This document shows, one piece after another, positions 1 through 12,568 of a stretch of 64,000 nt of DNA (positions are counted from its first letter, which is position 1; every line of letters starts with the position of its first letter). The notes beneath the pieces were generated by a model. That model worked only from the letters and a program-made list of their open reading frames with translations. It did not search any database and had not been told where the DNA came from. The stretch lies in the NCBI GenBank assembly GCA_002794775.1, contig NBAY01000003.1, positions 124,001-188,000 of the forward strand, read 5' to 3'. Made by a program: the position numbers and the translations under genes. Source of the DNA: Porodaedalea pini. Taxonomy: Eukaryota; Basidiomycota; Agaricomycetes; Hymenochaetales; Hymenochaetaceae.

Positions 1-2760
1 GGAACACCAGAAGTACTGAAAGTTTCCATCTAGGTAAGCTAGAGTTATGCACATAGACAACTTATTCACCTAAGTTCCACTTCGAGAATGTCCAAAGCCA
101 CGGAGTAGGGATTTTCCAAGGTTACAACAAATTCCAAGAGTTCGTTCGCGACAGCAAGCGCTTGGCGCTGATAGGAGTAAGCACTCGAAATGAAACTAAT
201 CCTCTGATGACGAACCTTGCTGTTGAGTGCACGCCGTGGGTTGAAGAGGAAAGGATCCGCCTTCACGAGTTTCTCGTCATCACTTCCTGACTGCGTGTGA
301 ATATCTGACCATGGTCTTTCTAGAGGTAGCTTGATAAAAGACAGCCTTGAGAAACAAATCAGATTTGAAAAGCTGGAGGCTGTGATACGGATGGCACTCA
401 CGGTACGAAGCGCACGTTAACAACGAGTTCGACCAGCCAATACTCTAGTTTTCTTTCGTCACCTCTGCGTCTTACTGTCGCCATCGCGCGTGAGGCTGCA
501 GTATGAAAATGGAACTGGTCTTCAGAGTCAAGCAAGGAATATAGATCTCGCAACGCAGATAGGGCGAACAATGCAAGAGCAGGATAGTCTTTGCATCAAA
601 TCAGTTTCTTTTGTCCATAATACTATGCACGCTGACTTACCAGGCAAAGCTTCTGCGACCGCAAGCGACTCTCTGACCAATCCTACTTGAAGCTCTGGCC
701 ACCTATGTCCGAACCTCGACCGCTTCAGAGCCGTCTGCTTGGCTTGCTGAGACATCAATGAATCCTGCGATTGGTTAATGCCACTACTGTCATCTGCGAC
801 AGCAAACTTGACAGAGTCCAAGTCAATGCCATAGACTTCACAGACGTATTTCACGAGTCGTAAAATGCTGGCATTACCGATCACATCATCATTCTCTCGG
901 ATGCCGACGCTGCCATTCCTAGCAATCGAATTCAAATCCGATCCATCGGGTACGCCCAAATTCAAATCAGATAGTCCTCTCGTTTCCTCGCGACCTTGAA
1001 CTACGAGATCCATTAGGCAGGCCAGGAGTTCTCTCAGAATATAAGCTTCCTTTCGTCTGTAACGCAAACCAGAGTACATCTTGGCGAGTCTTCGTAGGGC
1101 TTCGATACGTTCACGAGAGCTAAGATGCAATAGCCAAGGACCATGAGCCTGCGTCAGAATTTCTGAGATGTCTGATCGTGATACTCCAGCGGGCATACTC
1201 GAATAGTTAGGACGCAGCCTCGCCGATTCAACGAGGCCGCTAGAATGCTGGGTGTCTAGCCGGCCATGCAATAGTGCATCGAACGCAAGTGGGTTCAGGC
1301 CGTTTGCTATCCAGATGTAGTACATAAGTGAAGAATGGCGGAGGCATGCAGTGATGTAGAGGAAGGAAATTTCAGGCATACAGCCCTCAGAGTCGACTAT
1401 ATCAGCCGCAGCAGAATAAAGGGACGTGGCCCGCGATAGTTTTTCTGAAAAATCCGCCCAGGATTCTTCTGACTGGGAGCTTGCAGACGCCTGGAAGAGA
1501 GTTCAGAAGGTTTCCGTGGGCGCAGGGTTAACGTGGGAATCGTACCGGACCATGGATCGTAGACCAAGCGTCTATTACACCCGCGACGGCCATGCCTTCT
1601 AAGGCGGAGGCTTGCCATGGTAAGTCCTGTGGCTGCTTAAGGACAATAACTGCTTCATTGTACCTGAGCTTGGATTTACCATAATGAACGACATCAGTGA
1701 CTTCTAGGCTCACCATATTGAGGCGTCCATAGTCCGGCCAGCTAGAAGGAATAGATCGCCTAAAACTTTGTAAAGCCTCGCGTGAGTTGTTGTGCCAGTA
1801 CTGACACCGCTTTGGCGCTTCTTAGATGAAGGTGCAAATTGTTGGGAATTGCGATTGTTTGATCCAATAATGCCAGGTCCCAATGTCGAAGCGCGCTTCA
1901 TGTTAAGTCTCGGATCGAGTTGTCGAGTAGGCAAGCCATTCTCTGGAAGGCTATGTAGCGGAGACGCGACGCTGGATGACCTACCAGCGTCATGAGCGTC
2001 TAGAGATGCGCGGGTTGCCTTATAGTTAGGCATGCGAGCGAAGAGCCCGGCGTTCAGTGCCTCACTACCGGACGGAGATTCCAGTGTTTTTACCTGACAC
2101 GCCCGCAACACATTAAATCTGACCGTCATTGGCATCACTCACCGGTACTCACCATCATAGAGAATTCGCCTAGAATATTCGAACACAGCTCTGCTAAGAG
2201 AGTGCCAATATATAATTTTTTGTTTCCCATCATGCTTGGTATTACCACCAGGCCCGGCATATGGTTACCAATGTTCAAGTTGGTGTTACCGTCCCCTTCC
2301 TCGAACACAAAGCAGTTTTGCGCGAGCGGAAATATAGAGTTTGAAGGGAAGAGCTCTGCAAGAGACCCGTTGAATTGAGAGTATATTGATGACAGCACAT
2401 CGGACTGCGAACAACTGGCGATTCCAACAATACCCAAGGCGAAGTCGGATGGACGGAATAAGTCCAGATTGGAGCGCGAAGATGGCGGAGGGTGCTCAGC
2501 GAAATTCAGAAGGAGAGACCCAGTAGCAAGTGGATTAGGCATGAAACGAGCTGAATGTAAGTTTAGCGTAGCAACAGAACGCGACCTAAGGATCCATGCA
2601 TACCTCTATCATCTCGACTGTCAGCCGGCACATCGCTGAGTCGTATCTCCTCAAACTCCTTGACTTCTCCTGCCCACTTTTCGAATGATGATCGCTGCAT
2701 ATTCCCTACAGGAAGTAACAGGATGCGAATATGCGCTAAGGACGCGAACGCATGATCCAT
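1..2760 (-). CDS. TRS120: TRAPP II complex subunit TRS120/TRAPPC9, 3'-truncated by window edge
   Basis: Trs120/TRAPPC9 is a large scaffold subunit of the TRAPP II complex, which tethers vesicles and activates Rab11/Ypt31-type GTPases at the trans-Golgi. The ATG is at 2758-2760. The first exon reads ILLLPVGNM, then EEIRLSDVPADSR, the hallmark N-terminus of the family. Later exons carry GLVVIPSMMGNKKLYIGTLL (about 2150-2260), the TPR-like stretch SLEVTDVVHYGKSKLRYNE (about 1620-1716), EAYILRELLACLMD (about 1000-1060) and, near 66-150, the beta-rich ELLEFVVTLENPYS segment. Short introns separate the blocks, so the frame shifts between them. The last visible exon appears to end at a GTGAAT donor near 73, and coding continues beyond position 1. 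It is divergent to the gene at 15775, from which the LINE insertion now separates it. Family identity is strong; internal exon edges are approximate. Confidence 0.9.
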
Positions 2761-2917
2761 GTTGCCAGTAATTAACGCAAGCTTGAACTAGTACTATGTA
2801 TCTAGCTTGATAGTCCAGGTATGTGCTGGCAATTTAAGCGTCCGAACTATGCATTGTGTAGCTGAAATCCTTAAAGATCAGCGTAGGAGGGAAAGCTCGG
2901 GGCGACGCGTCTGTCAC
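2761..2917. promoter_or_regulatory. TRS120-side half of a split bidirectional promoter
   Basis: This 157-bp stretch lies between the TRS120 start codon and the LINE target duplication. It holds one ACGCGT hexamer at 2905-2910. Before the LINE inserted, it was joined to 15719-15774, which gives a total divergent spacer of about 225 bp between TRS120 and the gene at 15775. Promoter function is inferred from position only. Confidence 0.45.
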
Positions 2918-2929
2918 GCGCTCTGAGTA
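2918..2929. repeat. LINE copy 1 target-site duplication, left
   Basis: The 12-bp sequence GCGCTCTGAGTA here is repeated exactly at 15707-15718. The element's 3' terminus (TTATAATA on the plus strand) begins directly after it. Exact flanking duplication of this kind marks the host target of target-primed reverse transcription. Confidence 0.9.
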
Positions 2930-3069
2930 TTATAATATTCTGCTATCTACTACTAACAGACCTCCAACCGCTACGGAAAGGACCAGGAAAGAAACAGACT
3001 ACGTAGCGCGCAAGAAATGGGTGGACTGATATGGAAAAAGGATGAATGTAAAGATAGATATGGTAGTAG

Positions 3070-6000
3070 CTAAAGGTAAAAGGAGGGTGGTAAATCAGAA
3101 ATAAGAGGCATGCTGTCGGGTGGTCGACGGAATGAGAAATATGCAAATTTCAAAAGTAAAAGAAAGTTATTTGGGCGAAACCAATCGGAAAACGTTATAG
3201 GAAGGGATCGTTGACGAAAGAGGCCGTTTCGAATGAGTGAAAAGAAAGGGCAACAATTAAGCATGTGATGGACATCATGTTTTACGCACAATGGGTCAGG
3301 GCAACGGGGTTCGAGGTTTCGAATATGTAGATCGAGCGAGTTCATCATTATGATGGCGGCGCGAGAAAGAACTAAGCGGTGTATCTTTTTCCTTGGGGAA
3401 AGCTTCAGGAACGGACGGAGGGATCGCGTTGGGTAAAGTATGAACGAGGACGGCTCGAGAATTGAGCGATGTCCACGAAGATTTGTGATCCTGGCTTTCC
3501 AGTCTCGAAGGAGGTCAAGCTGTACTTGCGCATTCAAATTAGGTAGAGAAATCGGGATGGACTCGCGATCCGGTTTGGTGGCGGCATCCTTTGCAAGTTT
3601 ATCGGCTTTCGAGTTGCCCAGTACTCCTCTGTGTGAGGGGAGCCACTGTATAGTGATATGTGAGGTGTCATGGTGGAGGGCAAGAAAGATTCTGCAAAGA
3701 CGGCAGAAGGTTATGATAAATTCCGCATGTCGAGCGTCGTTGGAGAAGATAAGTTCGACGCAATTAAGCGAGTCCGAAACGATATGGATGTGAATAGGTG
3801 TGAAGCATTTCACCAAAAGGAGGGAGATACGATGCATGGCTGCGATGAGCGCTTCCTGCTCCTCGAACAAGATGTTCGATCGAGAGTGCACTGCTGAGGA
3901 AAAGACAGCAAGTTCTTTGTGATCGTGCATGATAACGAATCCGTGGCCACCATTGTAAGAGCCATCGGCATCAGGAATGATGGATCCATCTGTGAAAATA
4001 AAGTACTGATAAGGGGGGGGATGCAAAAAGAAAGAATTGAACTCGCGAATAGCACGGTTGCGTTGAGCTACTGAAGGGATAGGAGTCATAATTAGACGAG
4101 AATGAATTTGGGTAAATATAGGAAAAGAGACTGATTTCGGGATTGTAACGCCAGGAAGAAGAGAGGAAGTTAAATATTGACGAGGAACGGGGTCATGTTT
4201 TGAATGGGCAAAATATGAAAGTAAGAAGCGTTGAGAAAGGGATTGAATAAAAAGATCAAGAGGCGGGCATGACAAAAAGGATTCTGCAACTGCAGGAGTG
4301 GTGTTTTTATGAAAGATATGATGAAAAAAATCGATTCTGAATTGGTTGAAGAATGGAAGGTATAAACGAGGAATCAGGAAAAAGGACAGCGCCGTAGATG
4401 GCGACCGAATGAATCAATCCAAAGTATAAAAGTCTGGCGTATTGAAAATATGCGCCATTGGAACGATGAAATAGAAAGGATTGTTGATGAATGGTAGATA
4501 GAGCTTTGTTCGCGCGAGCTTGGAAATGAAGTTTGGGCGAAAGATCATAAGAAAAGATTACGCCTAACCAAGTAAGATGGCGTGAAGGAGGAATGACGCG
4601 GTTATTGGGTAAGGATAACAATGCATTGGAAGAAGATGGAGAATCATTTAGAAAAGATCGAAAAGTAATGGATGCCGCTCGAGTATGCGGAAGAATGTGA
4701 AGGAGTTTGATGGCGTCCGGGTCAATGGAAAGACCAAGTGTTTGGAATTGAAGGATAGAAAATGAAATTGGTTACAGAGTCGGGTTAAATTGGTCACGAT
4801 ACTGAGAGAACGTGAATAAAGAAGATGATTGTCCATATACGCAAGCAAAGGGCGATGTGGACCGAAACAAGAGTTGTAAGCCAAAATGGCATCTGCTGCA
4901 GCAAAAACTGAAATGAGGGGAGATAGAGGAGACCCTTGGGGAACACCTTGGTTTGGTTTGATAAAAGGAGTGGAAAAGAAATTATTGAAATGAAACGAAA
5001 TGGGACTGTCCCTAAGCCAAGCCGACAGAACGTGAATGAAGTTGGGATGGACATTAGAGAGGATGAGTTTGTTAAGAAGACGATTATGAGAAATATTGTC
5101 AAAAAATCCTTGGATGTCAACTGTTAGAATAGAAGTGATAAGATAGCGGTGTTGCCACAGAACGGTTCCGAGGCGATCACCACCACTGGTAATGAATGGT
5201 TGGGTTAAGATGGTGGAAAGGAGTTCGTAACAAGCCATAAGGGAAGAACGATGTTTCCGACACCCATGTTGAGCATCAGGTAGAAGGTTATGGGTTTCAA
5301 AAAAGGGTTGTAAAAAATTGAAAAGAACGCATTCAAAAAGTTTGCCGATAGTGTCGACCAAAGTAATAGGGCGATAGGCCCTTGGGACTGAAAAGTCAGA
5401 ACGTTTGGGTTTTGGGATAAAGGTAACAAGCGAAGTTTTAAATGATAAAGGGAAATGGCCAAGTTGAAGACACAAAGAAAAAAGGTCCACGAAAAATTGT
5501 CTGCGGTGTTCAACGAGTAACGCGAGGTGTTTGTATGAAATATGATTATTGCCAGGGCTGGTTTCCTGGTCAATACCTCGAAGTGCGTCATGAATGTCAC
5601 TCATTGTAAGGGGCCTGAAGTCGCAAAGGGCTGGGAGAGGGATGACCTCCGGCATAGACGCTAAAGGGGGGAAGAACATTTCCCGGAAAAGGGACGCCTT
5701 TTCATCCTCAGTGAGTGTGAATGAGCCGTTGGCCATACGCAGTGCCCTAATAGGGGAGCGGCGGCGAGCGGTACCCAGATATTGATTATGCCAGACTGAT
5801 CGAGCGTCAGACTGCTGGAGGTGAGCGCCAAAAAAGGTGTTTTTGGTGTGGGTGATTTCGATGTCGAGGCGTTTTCACGAATTGGGTTGGGGGTTATGAC
5901 AATGAGCGCGATATAGTTTTGAACACTCTTCGGACCACCAAGTGTTGGGGCCGAAGTACGAGCACGGTTTTCGTTTGCTGAGAAAGGACGAGGCAAAGTT

Positions 6001-6695
6001 GGAAAAGGAATTCTGAAAAGAAAAAAGAAGGTCGTCCAGCACCTGAGGTGTGTGTATATTGTCTAAAGAAAATAGGAAGGAATTGGACTCGCAAAATTCC
6101 ACAACGAACGCAGGTAGGTCCCGAGAACGGATGGATCGAAGGGCGGGTTGTAGTGGGGAAGATATTACATCCAAAGTGAATGAAAAAAGAAGTGGAAGAT
6201 GATCAGACAAAATGTCAAGGTGCTGGTTCGAAATAGAAGTGTGGTTCAAGAGGTAAGGGGAGAAATCCTCTGAAGCAATGACGAGGTCGATGATGGATTT
6301 GGCATTATTGGAACGGTTAAAATAGGTGTGTTGGTTAGGGGGGTTACAAACGACTAGATCACTATTGTTGATCCAGTCAACGATAGCACTGGATCTCGAA
6401 AATTCGGCTGATTGGTCTGGGAACGACCAAAGTTCTGAGTGCTGGTTGAAGTCCCCCGTAAAAATATTAGAGGGAAAGCGAAGTGAAGGAAAAGGATTTT
6501 CGAATTTGTGTAGGCTTGGGGAATTGTAAATGTTCCAAAGTAAAAGAGGGGATAGGTCACCCTGAGAAATGGCAATGACACAAATGTTTGGAGAGGGGGG
6601 ATCGGAATCATACAACGAAATGCAATGAATGATGCGAGGATGTACCAAGGTACAACAACGCGGTTTTGCTGAAGGAGAAGGTTTGAAAATGGTGT
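3070..6695 (-). pseudogene. LINE copy 1 ORF2, main part: endonuclease C-terminus, reverse transcriptase, RNase H (broken)
   Basis: Reading from 6695 downward, the endonuclease continues with GDFNQHSELW and LSDHLP, which are APE-family catalytic signatures. The reverse transcriptase block (5736 to about 4648) shows GVPQGSPLSPLIS and the catalytic box, here AYMDNHLLY at about 4826-4836 instead of the functional YMDD seen in copy 2. The RNase H (from 4275) keeps its acidic residues: FIFTDGSI, EEQEAL, SDSLN and SKADKLAKDA. A TGA at 5875-5877 aligns with an Arg CGG codon in copy 2. Two compensating frameshifts lie near 4696 and in a 7-base T run at about 4324-4330. The first ~65 codons are on the far side of the gypsy element at 13196-13392. 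Confidence 0.9.
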
Positions 6696-6700
6696 AAGGA
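6696..6700. repeat. gypsy target-site duplication, left (AAGGA)
   Basis: AAGGA directly precedes the left LTR and is repeated at 13191-13195 after the right LTR. A 5-bp duplication is typical of Ty3/gypsy integrases. Confidence 0.92.
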
Positions 6701-7322
6701 TGGAAGGCACCTAGGTAGTGCCGACACTTGAGCCCACAAGACAGACGGGACAAAACAATCTTTGTTGCTGTCAGATAGACTAAAAGTACATACATGAAAA
6801 TTGTCTACTCACCTTTGTTGCTGTCAGATAGACTGAGGTAACAAAGGCGTCGGAAAGGGTTCAAATAGGAGGGATTATATAATATGAACTATACAGTACC
6901 AGTCCAAAAGGAATCCATTGAGAATTACTCTCAGAATACGTAACTCGGCATTTGGATGCCGAAGGATCGCTTGACTCGGTGCGAGTGCGTATGAGCATCA
7001 GACGAGTTCACATTAGCTTCGGATGGGTTGGGGAGTGAAGGGAATATGAAAAGGATATGAATAGAATATAACGTGCCATGCTCCGAAGGTCCGGAGGCTA
7101 TGCTGCCACCGAGTTTTGGGCTCAGACTTGGTGTTCCGGCTCAGACTCGGTACGTTCGCAAGACTCGGCACTTGTGCTCAGACTCGGTACGATTGTGAGA
7201 CTCGGCACTCAGGCTCAGACTCGGTATGGTCCTGGGGTAGACTCGGTACTCGGAGTCATGACACAATGTCCGGACAGTTGGTGTCATGTCGGACGTGGTA
7301 AGAACGCTCTGGCGGGCTTACA
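6701..7322 (-). repeat. gypsy 3' LTR (left on the plus strand)
   Basis: This 622-bp LTR differs from the 12569-13190 copy at five positions: near 6839, 6906, 6917, 7290 and 7314. It contains a 21-bp direct repeat (6761-6781 and 6814-6834), an AT-rich TATA-like stretch near 6874-6884, and a run of degenerate GACTCGGTAC-type units at about 7140-7252. The polyprotein stop codon (7318-7320) falls inside it. Confidence 0.95.
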
Positions 7323-10300
7323 CCCTTCCCCCCTCAAAAGAATAAGCTCCCCTTCTTCGGGGCCTCCTCAGGGCCTCTTCCCTCCGATCCCATTGTCGGA
7401 CCAGCTCCGGGGCCGTTTGGCTCAGCTCGGAGTGGGATTTCCACTCCATCCCTTGGTCACCGTATCCCTTCCATCGGACAAGCAGCTGCGTGCCACAGCC
7501 CCGCTTTCGCTCATCCACAATGGCCTCCACCTCATAGACATTTTGCTCCGGCTCTACCGGGTCTGGTCGTTCTAATCTCCGAGCCGGGAACTGGCCATCA
7601 TCATTCGGTACAAATCATCGGAGTTGGCTGGCATGGAATCCAGGGAACACCTGGCTGGAGTCTGGCAGCTCTAAGGTGTACTCCGACTTCTCGGGGTGTG
7701 CTGCGATGATGAAGTACGGCCCGTCATATCTTGGCATGAACTTCGACACTCGGTCCTGTCCAGCTGCCTTGTAGTCTCGGTGCCGGTTCTGAGTCGAGAG
7801 CATTACCTGGTCTCCGATTTTAAAAATGTCGTCTGGGGCCCGCCTTCGGTTGGCATGATGGGCCTGCCGAGTCTTGGATGCCAGAAGGGCATCCTTGGCC
7901 TCTGACACATCCTGTTGAAGCCGCTGCATCAACTCCATGGCCTGGATCGCTTCCGGCCCTTCCTCCTGTAATTCTGCTTCCCGTTGTGGCACAATCAGTG
8001 GGATCATGCGGGGCGAGTAGCCTTGCCGGAGTTGGAATGGGGTGAAGCCCATGGATGCGTTGACTGTGTTCATGATGCAGAATCGGACCCGGGGCAATGC
8101 CCGTACCCACTGGTTTTGACTCCGATCCACATAATACTGCAGTATCTGGTTGACCATCTTATTGGTCCGTTCGCTCGCTCCATCGGTCTCTGGGTGGTAT
8201 GCCGTTGACATCTTCACCTTGACTCCGGTGAGGGTGTGGAGAGCCTTCCAGAATCGGGATACAAAGAGCTTGTCTCGGTCCGAGATGATTTCCAGTGGGA
8301 GGCCATTTTCACAGTACCAGTTGTCAAAAAACACAGCCGCAAACTGTTCGGCTGTGATATCCATCCAGATGGGCAGAATATGAACATCGGCAGCCCTGAG
8401 CCGGTTGGTCATAGTCACAATGCCATTGTACCCACCATCCTCGGGCAAGGGGCCAATGAAATCAAGTGCTACACTGTCAAAACGCTTGTCCGGTATTGGT
8501 AGTGGATGTAGCGGTCTGGCTGGTTTTGTTGTCGGACTCTTGTTTCGCTGGCAGTCTGGACAGCTCGGAACATAGGCCGACTCTAAGTCCTTCCGCATGT
8601 TCGGCCAGTAGTAGGAGCTCCGGAGTGCTGCGTAGCTCTTGTCCGGGCCAAAGTGACCGAGTTCATCATGTGCCAGCCGGTACAGTGTCTCCCAAATGTC
8701 CCCTTCCTCGGGATGACCATTCGTGTACCCACAAACAGCAATTCATCCTCGTCCCGAGCACCCTCAATACTCCGAATGTTTCCCTTCAGTTTCTGGCAGA
8801 ATTCATCGTCCGCATATCCCTCCCGGATCTTCTCCAGCAGCTCCGGGTCGGTCACAATCGTTAGCACTGCGGCCACGATCGGCACCTCGGACACGTTCGG
8901 CATGCATGCCAAACCTACCGCTGCAGCCATGGGTGAGTCGTCCGACTCTTCCGGGTACCGAGACATCGCGTCTGCCACCGAGTTTTCTTCCCCTTTTACA
9001 TACTCAATGTCAAAGTCATATTGTGACAGAAACTCGGACCAGCGGGCTTGTCAGCGTGAGAGGTCCTTCTGCTGCTTGAAGTAGGTCAAGGTTCGGTGAT
9101 CCGTGATCACCTTGAAAGGCACTCCGAGAAGGTACACCTGCCACTTCTTCAGTGCCCGAACAATTGCCAGCAGCTCCTTCTCATGCACTGGATAGTTCTT
9201 CTCGGCCGAGTTATACTGTGCCGACTCAAATGCAACTGGTCGGGCTGTCTTCCATGACTCCCCGACACTCAACACTGCCCCTGTCTGACGTTCCGAGGCA
9301 TCCGTGGTCACGAAGATGGTCTCCCCCAAGTCATGGTCCACCGTTGTTAGACACTCCCGACTGGTCACAATCTCCTTGATCGCGTCGAATGCGTTCTGAT
9401 GCTCGGCGGTCCACTCCGGAAAGCGTCGGTTGTATTCCTTCTTGGTGAGCGGTGTCAGTACCGAGGTATACTCAGCCAGCTTCAGAAGGAACTGTGCAAT
9501 GTACCGGACCAGGCCTAAGAATGCTCGGACATCCCTTGTTCGGCGTGGTGTTGGCCAGGCTAGAATCTGGGCTACTTTTGAAGGGTCGGCCTCAATGCCC
9601 CGCTCCGAGATAACATGTCCGAGGAAGGTAACCTCGGAGCAGTACAGGGTAGTCTTCTTCGGGGAGCAGAATAGTCCGGCCGCTCGGAGCGCCAGCATTA
9701 CCAGGTGCACGTTCTGAGTGTGTTCCTCCACCGACTCTGACCAGATGATAATGTCGTCCAGGTATACATGGCAGATCTTTCCGATGAGGTGTTGCAGGGC
9801 CATGTACATCCGGCGCTGGTGTGTTGCCGGAGCATTGCAGGCCCCCATTGGCATCACTAACCACTCATACAGTCCGAAAGGGGTGTTGACCGCGGTATAC
9901 GGTACATCCTCGGGATGCATACGCGTCTGGAAGAACGAGTTGGTCATATCAATCTTCCCAAACACCTTCCCTCGGGCACAGTCATTCAGGATCTCCTCCA
10001 CCCTCGGGAGGGGCGTCCAATCTCAGACCGTGTTTTCATTTAACTCCCGGAAGTCATTCACCCACCGGGGCAGCACAGTCGGGTCCGACTTGGGAATGAG
10101 AAATGCTGGGGATGCGTAGGGACTGTCTGAGCGTCGGATCCGACCTGCCTCCTCATGTTGTTGAATGAGCACTCTCCAGGCCTCCCGATATTTCTTCGGA
10201 GTTGAATACGTTCGGCCGGACAACGTCTTATCAGCATCCTTGAGCTTAATGCGATGGAAGACATTGTCGGGGAGGTCTCGGAGATGCGGCAGCTCTTCTG

Positions 10301-12203
10301 GGAATCAGTCAGCATGCTTCTGCTTTGCCTGGGCATCCAGCTCGGCCAGCTTGTCACTGAACGCCAATATCATGATTTGGTCTTGGATCGCTTGCATTAC
10401 CGATGCTGCCTTAACTTCCGGTGCCCTTCCAGTCTGGTTTCCATTCTTCGGAGTGGGAACATGGTATATTGGAAGGGGATGGTACACCGGGCCAGCTGCT
10501 GGAAGCTTGTTGGAAGCCGTCCGAAGGGTCTTTCTGAGATTCTGAGTTGCACGTGTTCGGTCCAACTTGGGTCGCCCCGATGTTTTTGGCTTCTTCTCGG
10601 GTTTTGGCAGGTACTTCAGACGCATGAGATCCACTCCAGACTTCTTGGCAATGAGGGTTCGGGCGGCTGCATCATGCACAAGGTGATTGGCAACAAGGAA
10701 TGTCATTCCGAGTATCAACTCAGTACATAGGTTCAGCACAACTTTGGCGCAGACAGATTTCGACTCCCAACCCTGATCCTTCGACATCACCCTGACTCGG
10801 ACCCACTCTGTCAACTCTATCGGTGCTGCACCCTTTTGGTTCAGTGCCAGTGTAGCAGACTCCGGGTTAGGGAGGCACCAGCGTCGTAGCCCGAGTCTGT
10901 CCGCAAATTCGGGGCTAATCAGCACTGTAACACAGCCCGAGTCAATGAGTGGTCGGATGAGGATTGGGGAGGTCCGGTCCCGGGCAGACACAAGACACTC
11001 GGGACGTAGGTGAGGCTGGTTAAAGGGCACATACTGGTCTGGCTCCGAGTCTGATGTCTCACCCTCAGAGTCGGCATGTTGTTCCTGCCCGAACGCAGCT
11101 ACCGGTTCAGCCTTTATGCGTGTTGTCTCAGTCGCCGCTCTGGAAAGACTCGGCACCACTGCCTTGGCCATGCTCTCGGTCAAGGGCTTGTAGTCCTTGC
11201 TCAACACCGAGCTATTCGGGCAGGCGTTCGCAGTATGGCCGGCTTGGAAACGACGACACTTGTAACACCCGTTATACTGCCGAAGTAGGTTCTGCTCTTC
11301 ATTCGTGAGTCGAGGGGCATACTTTGAATCAGCTCCGGCATTGGAGCATTTGGAAATGTGGCCTGCCCCACCTGCCGAGTGTCCGGACTTCCGGGTTGCT
11401 GGTACGGGCTCATGTTCACGGTCGGCCCGACGCTTGACTCTATCTGACCGGACAGCCGCTTCGCTGGCAATTTGGAGGCGGTCCTCAGTCCGGACACGGC
11501 GTTCCTCCAGTGTCTTCACATGTCCGAGCCACTCCCTCATTCGGAGTCGGGTTACCTGTGCTTCGGTCGGTGGGGCTATCGGTGCGACAATGTTTGTCCA
11601 CTGTCCAGGAGGTGTGGCCGCAAGGGCCGCAGCTGCTCCCACAAGGTTTGCCGCTTGGATCTGCCGTTCCTCGGCCTGATACTTGGCCTGGAGGACTGCA
11701 TGAGGCTCGGTCAGGGTCGGGGGTTGGACTCGGAGCATTTCCTGTAGGTCCGGATGCATATTGGCCTCCAGAAACTCCTGAAGCCGGTCCTCCGACATCC
11801 ATGTACCGATCGGGAGGACCGAGTTTTGCGTTATCACTTCACGCTGCCAGTCCCAGAAGGGTCGGGCACCTTGTCGAGATGCGAGGAGCCTCTGCCTCTC
11901 CAATGCCACCCAGTCCACCGGAAGTGCCTCCTGCATAAACTCGGCCATGAACTCCCTGAGTGTGAGTGTGCTCACCCGGGTGTAGTCAGACATGATCCAT
12001 TCCGAGAAGCGGGGGTCCATGATACCCTCGATGACTGCCGCTACCACCTGATCGTCCCTCAGCCCCTTCGTGGCTTGATATGCCCGGACCCGTCCGAACC
12101 ACTCAGTCAGTGTCCGTGGCTCGGGATCTCCAGCTGTCAGGAGTAGGATCTTTGTCGGTCCGGCCCATTCGATGGTTGCAGGCTGCGAAGTTGGTGGTGC
12201 CAT
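7318..12203 (-). pseudogene. gypsy Gag-Pol polyprotein with chromodomain (four TGA stops, one frameshift)
   Basis: The first in-frame ATG is at 12201-12203 (MAPPTSQPATIEW). The order is: Gag; a CCHC knuckle (CYKCRRFQAGHTANAC, about 11216-11270); an aspartic protease with LIDSGCVTVLIS (about 10920); reverse transcriptase with YLDDIIIWS (about 9740-9766); RNase H; integrase with the CPDCQRNK zinc end, ISDRDKLF, and HPETDGASER; and a C-terminal chromodomain (LLVRWKGYGDQGMEW, about 7430-7480), which defines chromoviruses. In-frame TGA codons sit at 10305-10307, 10023-10025, 9051-9053 and 7615-7617. At each, the same frame continues with family-typical sequence. One base is missing in the C run at 8700-8703, shifting the frame at the start of the integrase. 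Gag, protease and RT share one frame. Confidence 0.92.
7323..7335 (-). promoter_or_regulatory. gypsy polypurine tract
   Basis: Directly upstream of the 3' LTR, the element sense strand reads GAGGGGGGAAGGG, followed by the LTR start TGTAAGCC. This is the expected position and composition of the tract that primes plus-strand DNA synthesis. Confidence 0.8.
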
Positions 12204-12568
12204 CTTCCAAGTTTGTGGGTGGTCAGGTTCAGACTCTGATGCGTTCGGAGTTGTTTCGAGGTCGGACACAGAATCTTCTGAACCAGAATCGGGTGGAAGT
12301 GATGGGGTACCAAAAATAAACTGATCCGGCACTGGAGGGACTTGCTCGGGATCGCCGAGAAGGCCTGTTGTGCGGGAAGTCGAAGTCGGGTGACTGGCGC
12401 TATTTTGGGATCGAAGTCGATCAGACTTGATCGGAACGTCCGGACGGCGGTCAGGAACGTCTAGCAAGGCCTGTGAGTGCACACAAGGCCGGAAACTCGT
12501 CGGATCGCGACGTGGGGTGCGGGAACGCGCAGGGGCAAAGATACGCTTTGCAAACGTCAAAAAAAAAG

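Noticed and set aside
7078..7575. 165-codon plus-strand frame across the left LTR
   Set aside because: It reads through LTR repeats on the strand opposite the element and is duplicated at 12946 only because the LTR is. Repeat-derived, not a gene.
9051..10307. In-frame TGA codons as programmed readthrough between Gag and Pol
   Set aside because: Stops also occur inside RT-RNase H and before the chromodomain, and the unrelated LINEs show the same TGA-only pattern. Mutation is simpler.
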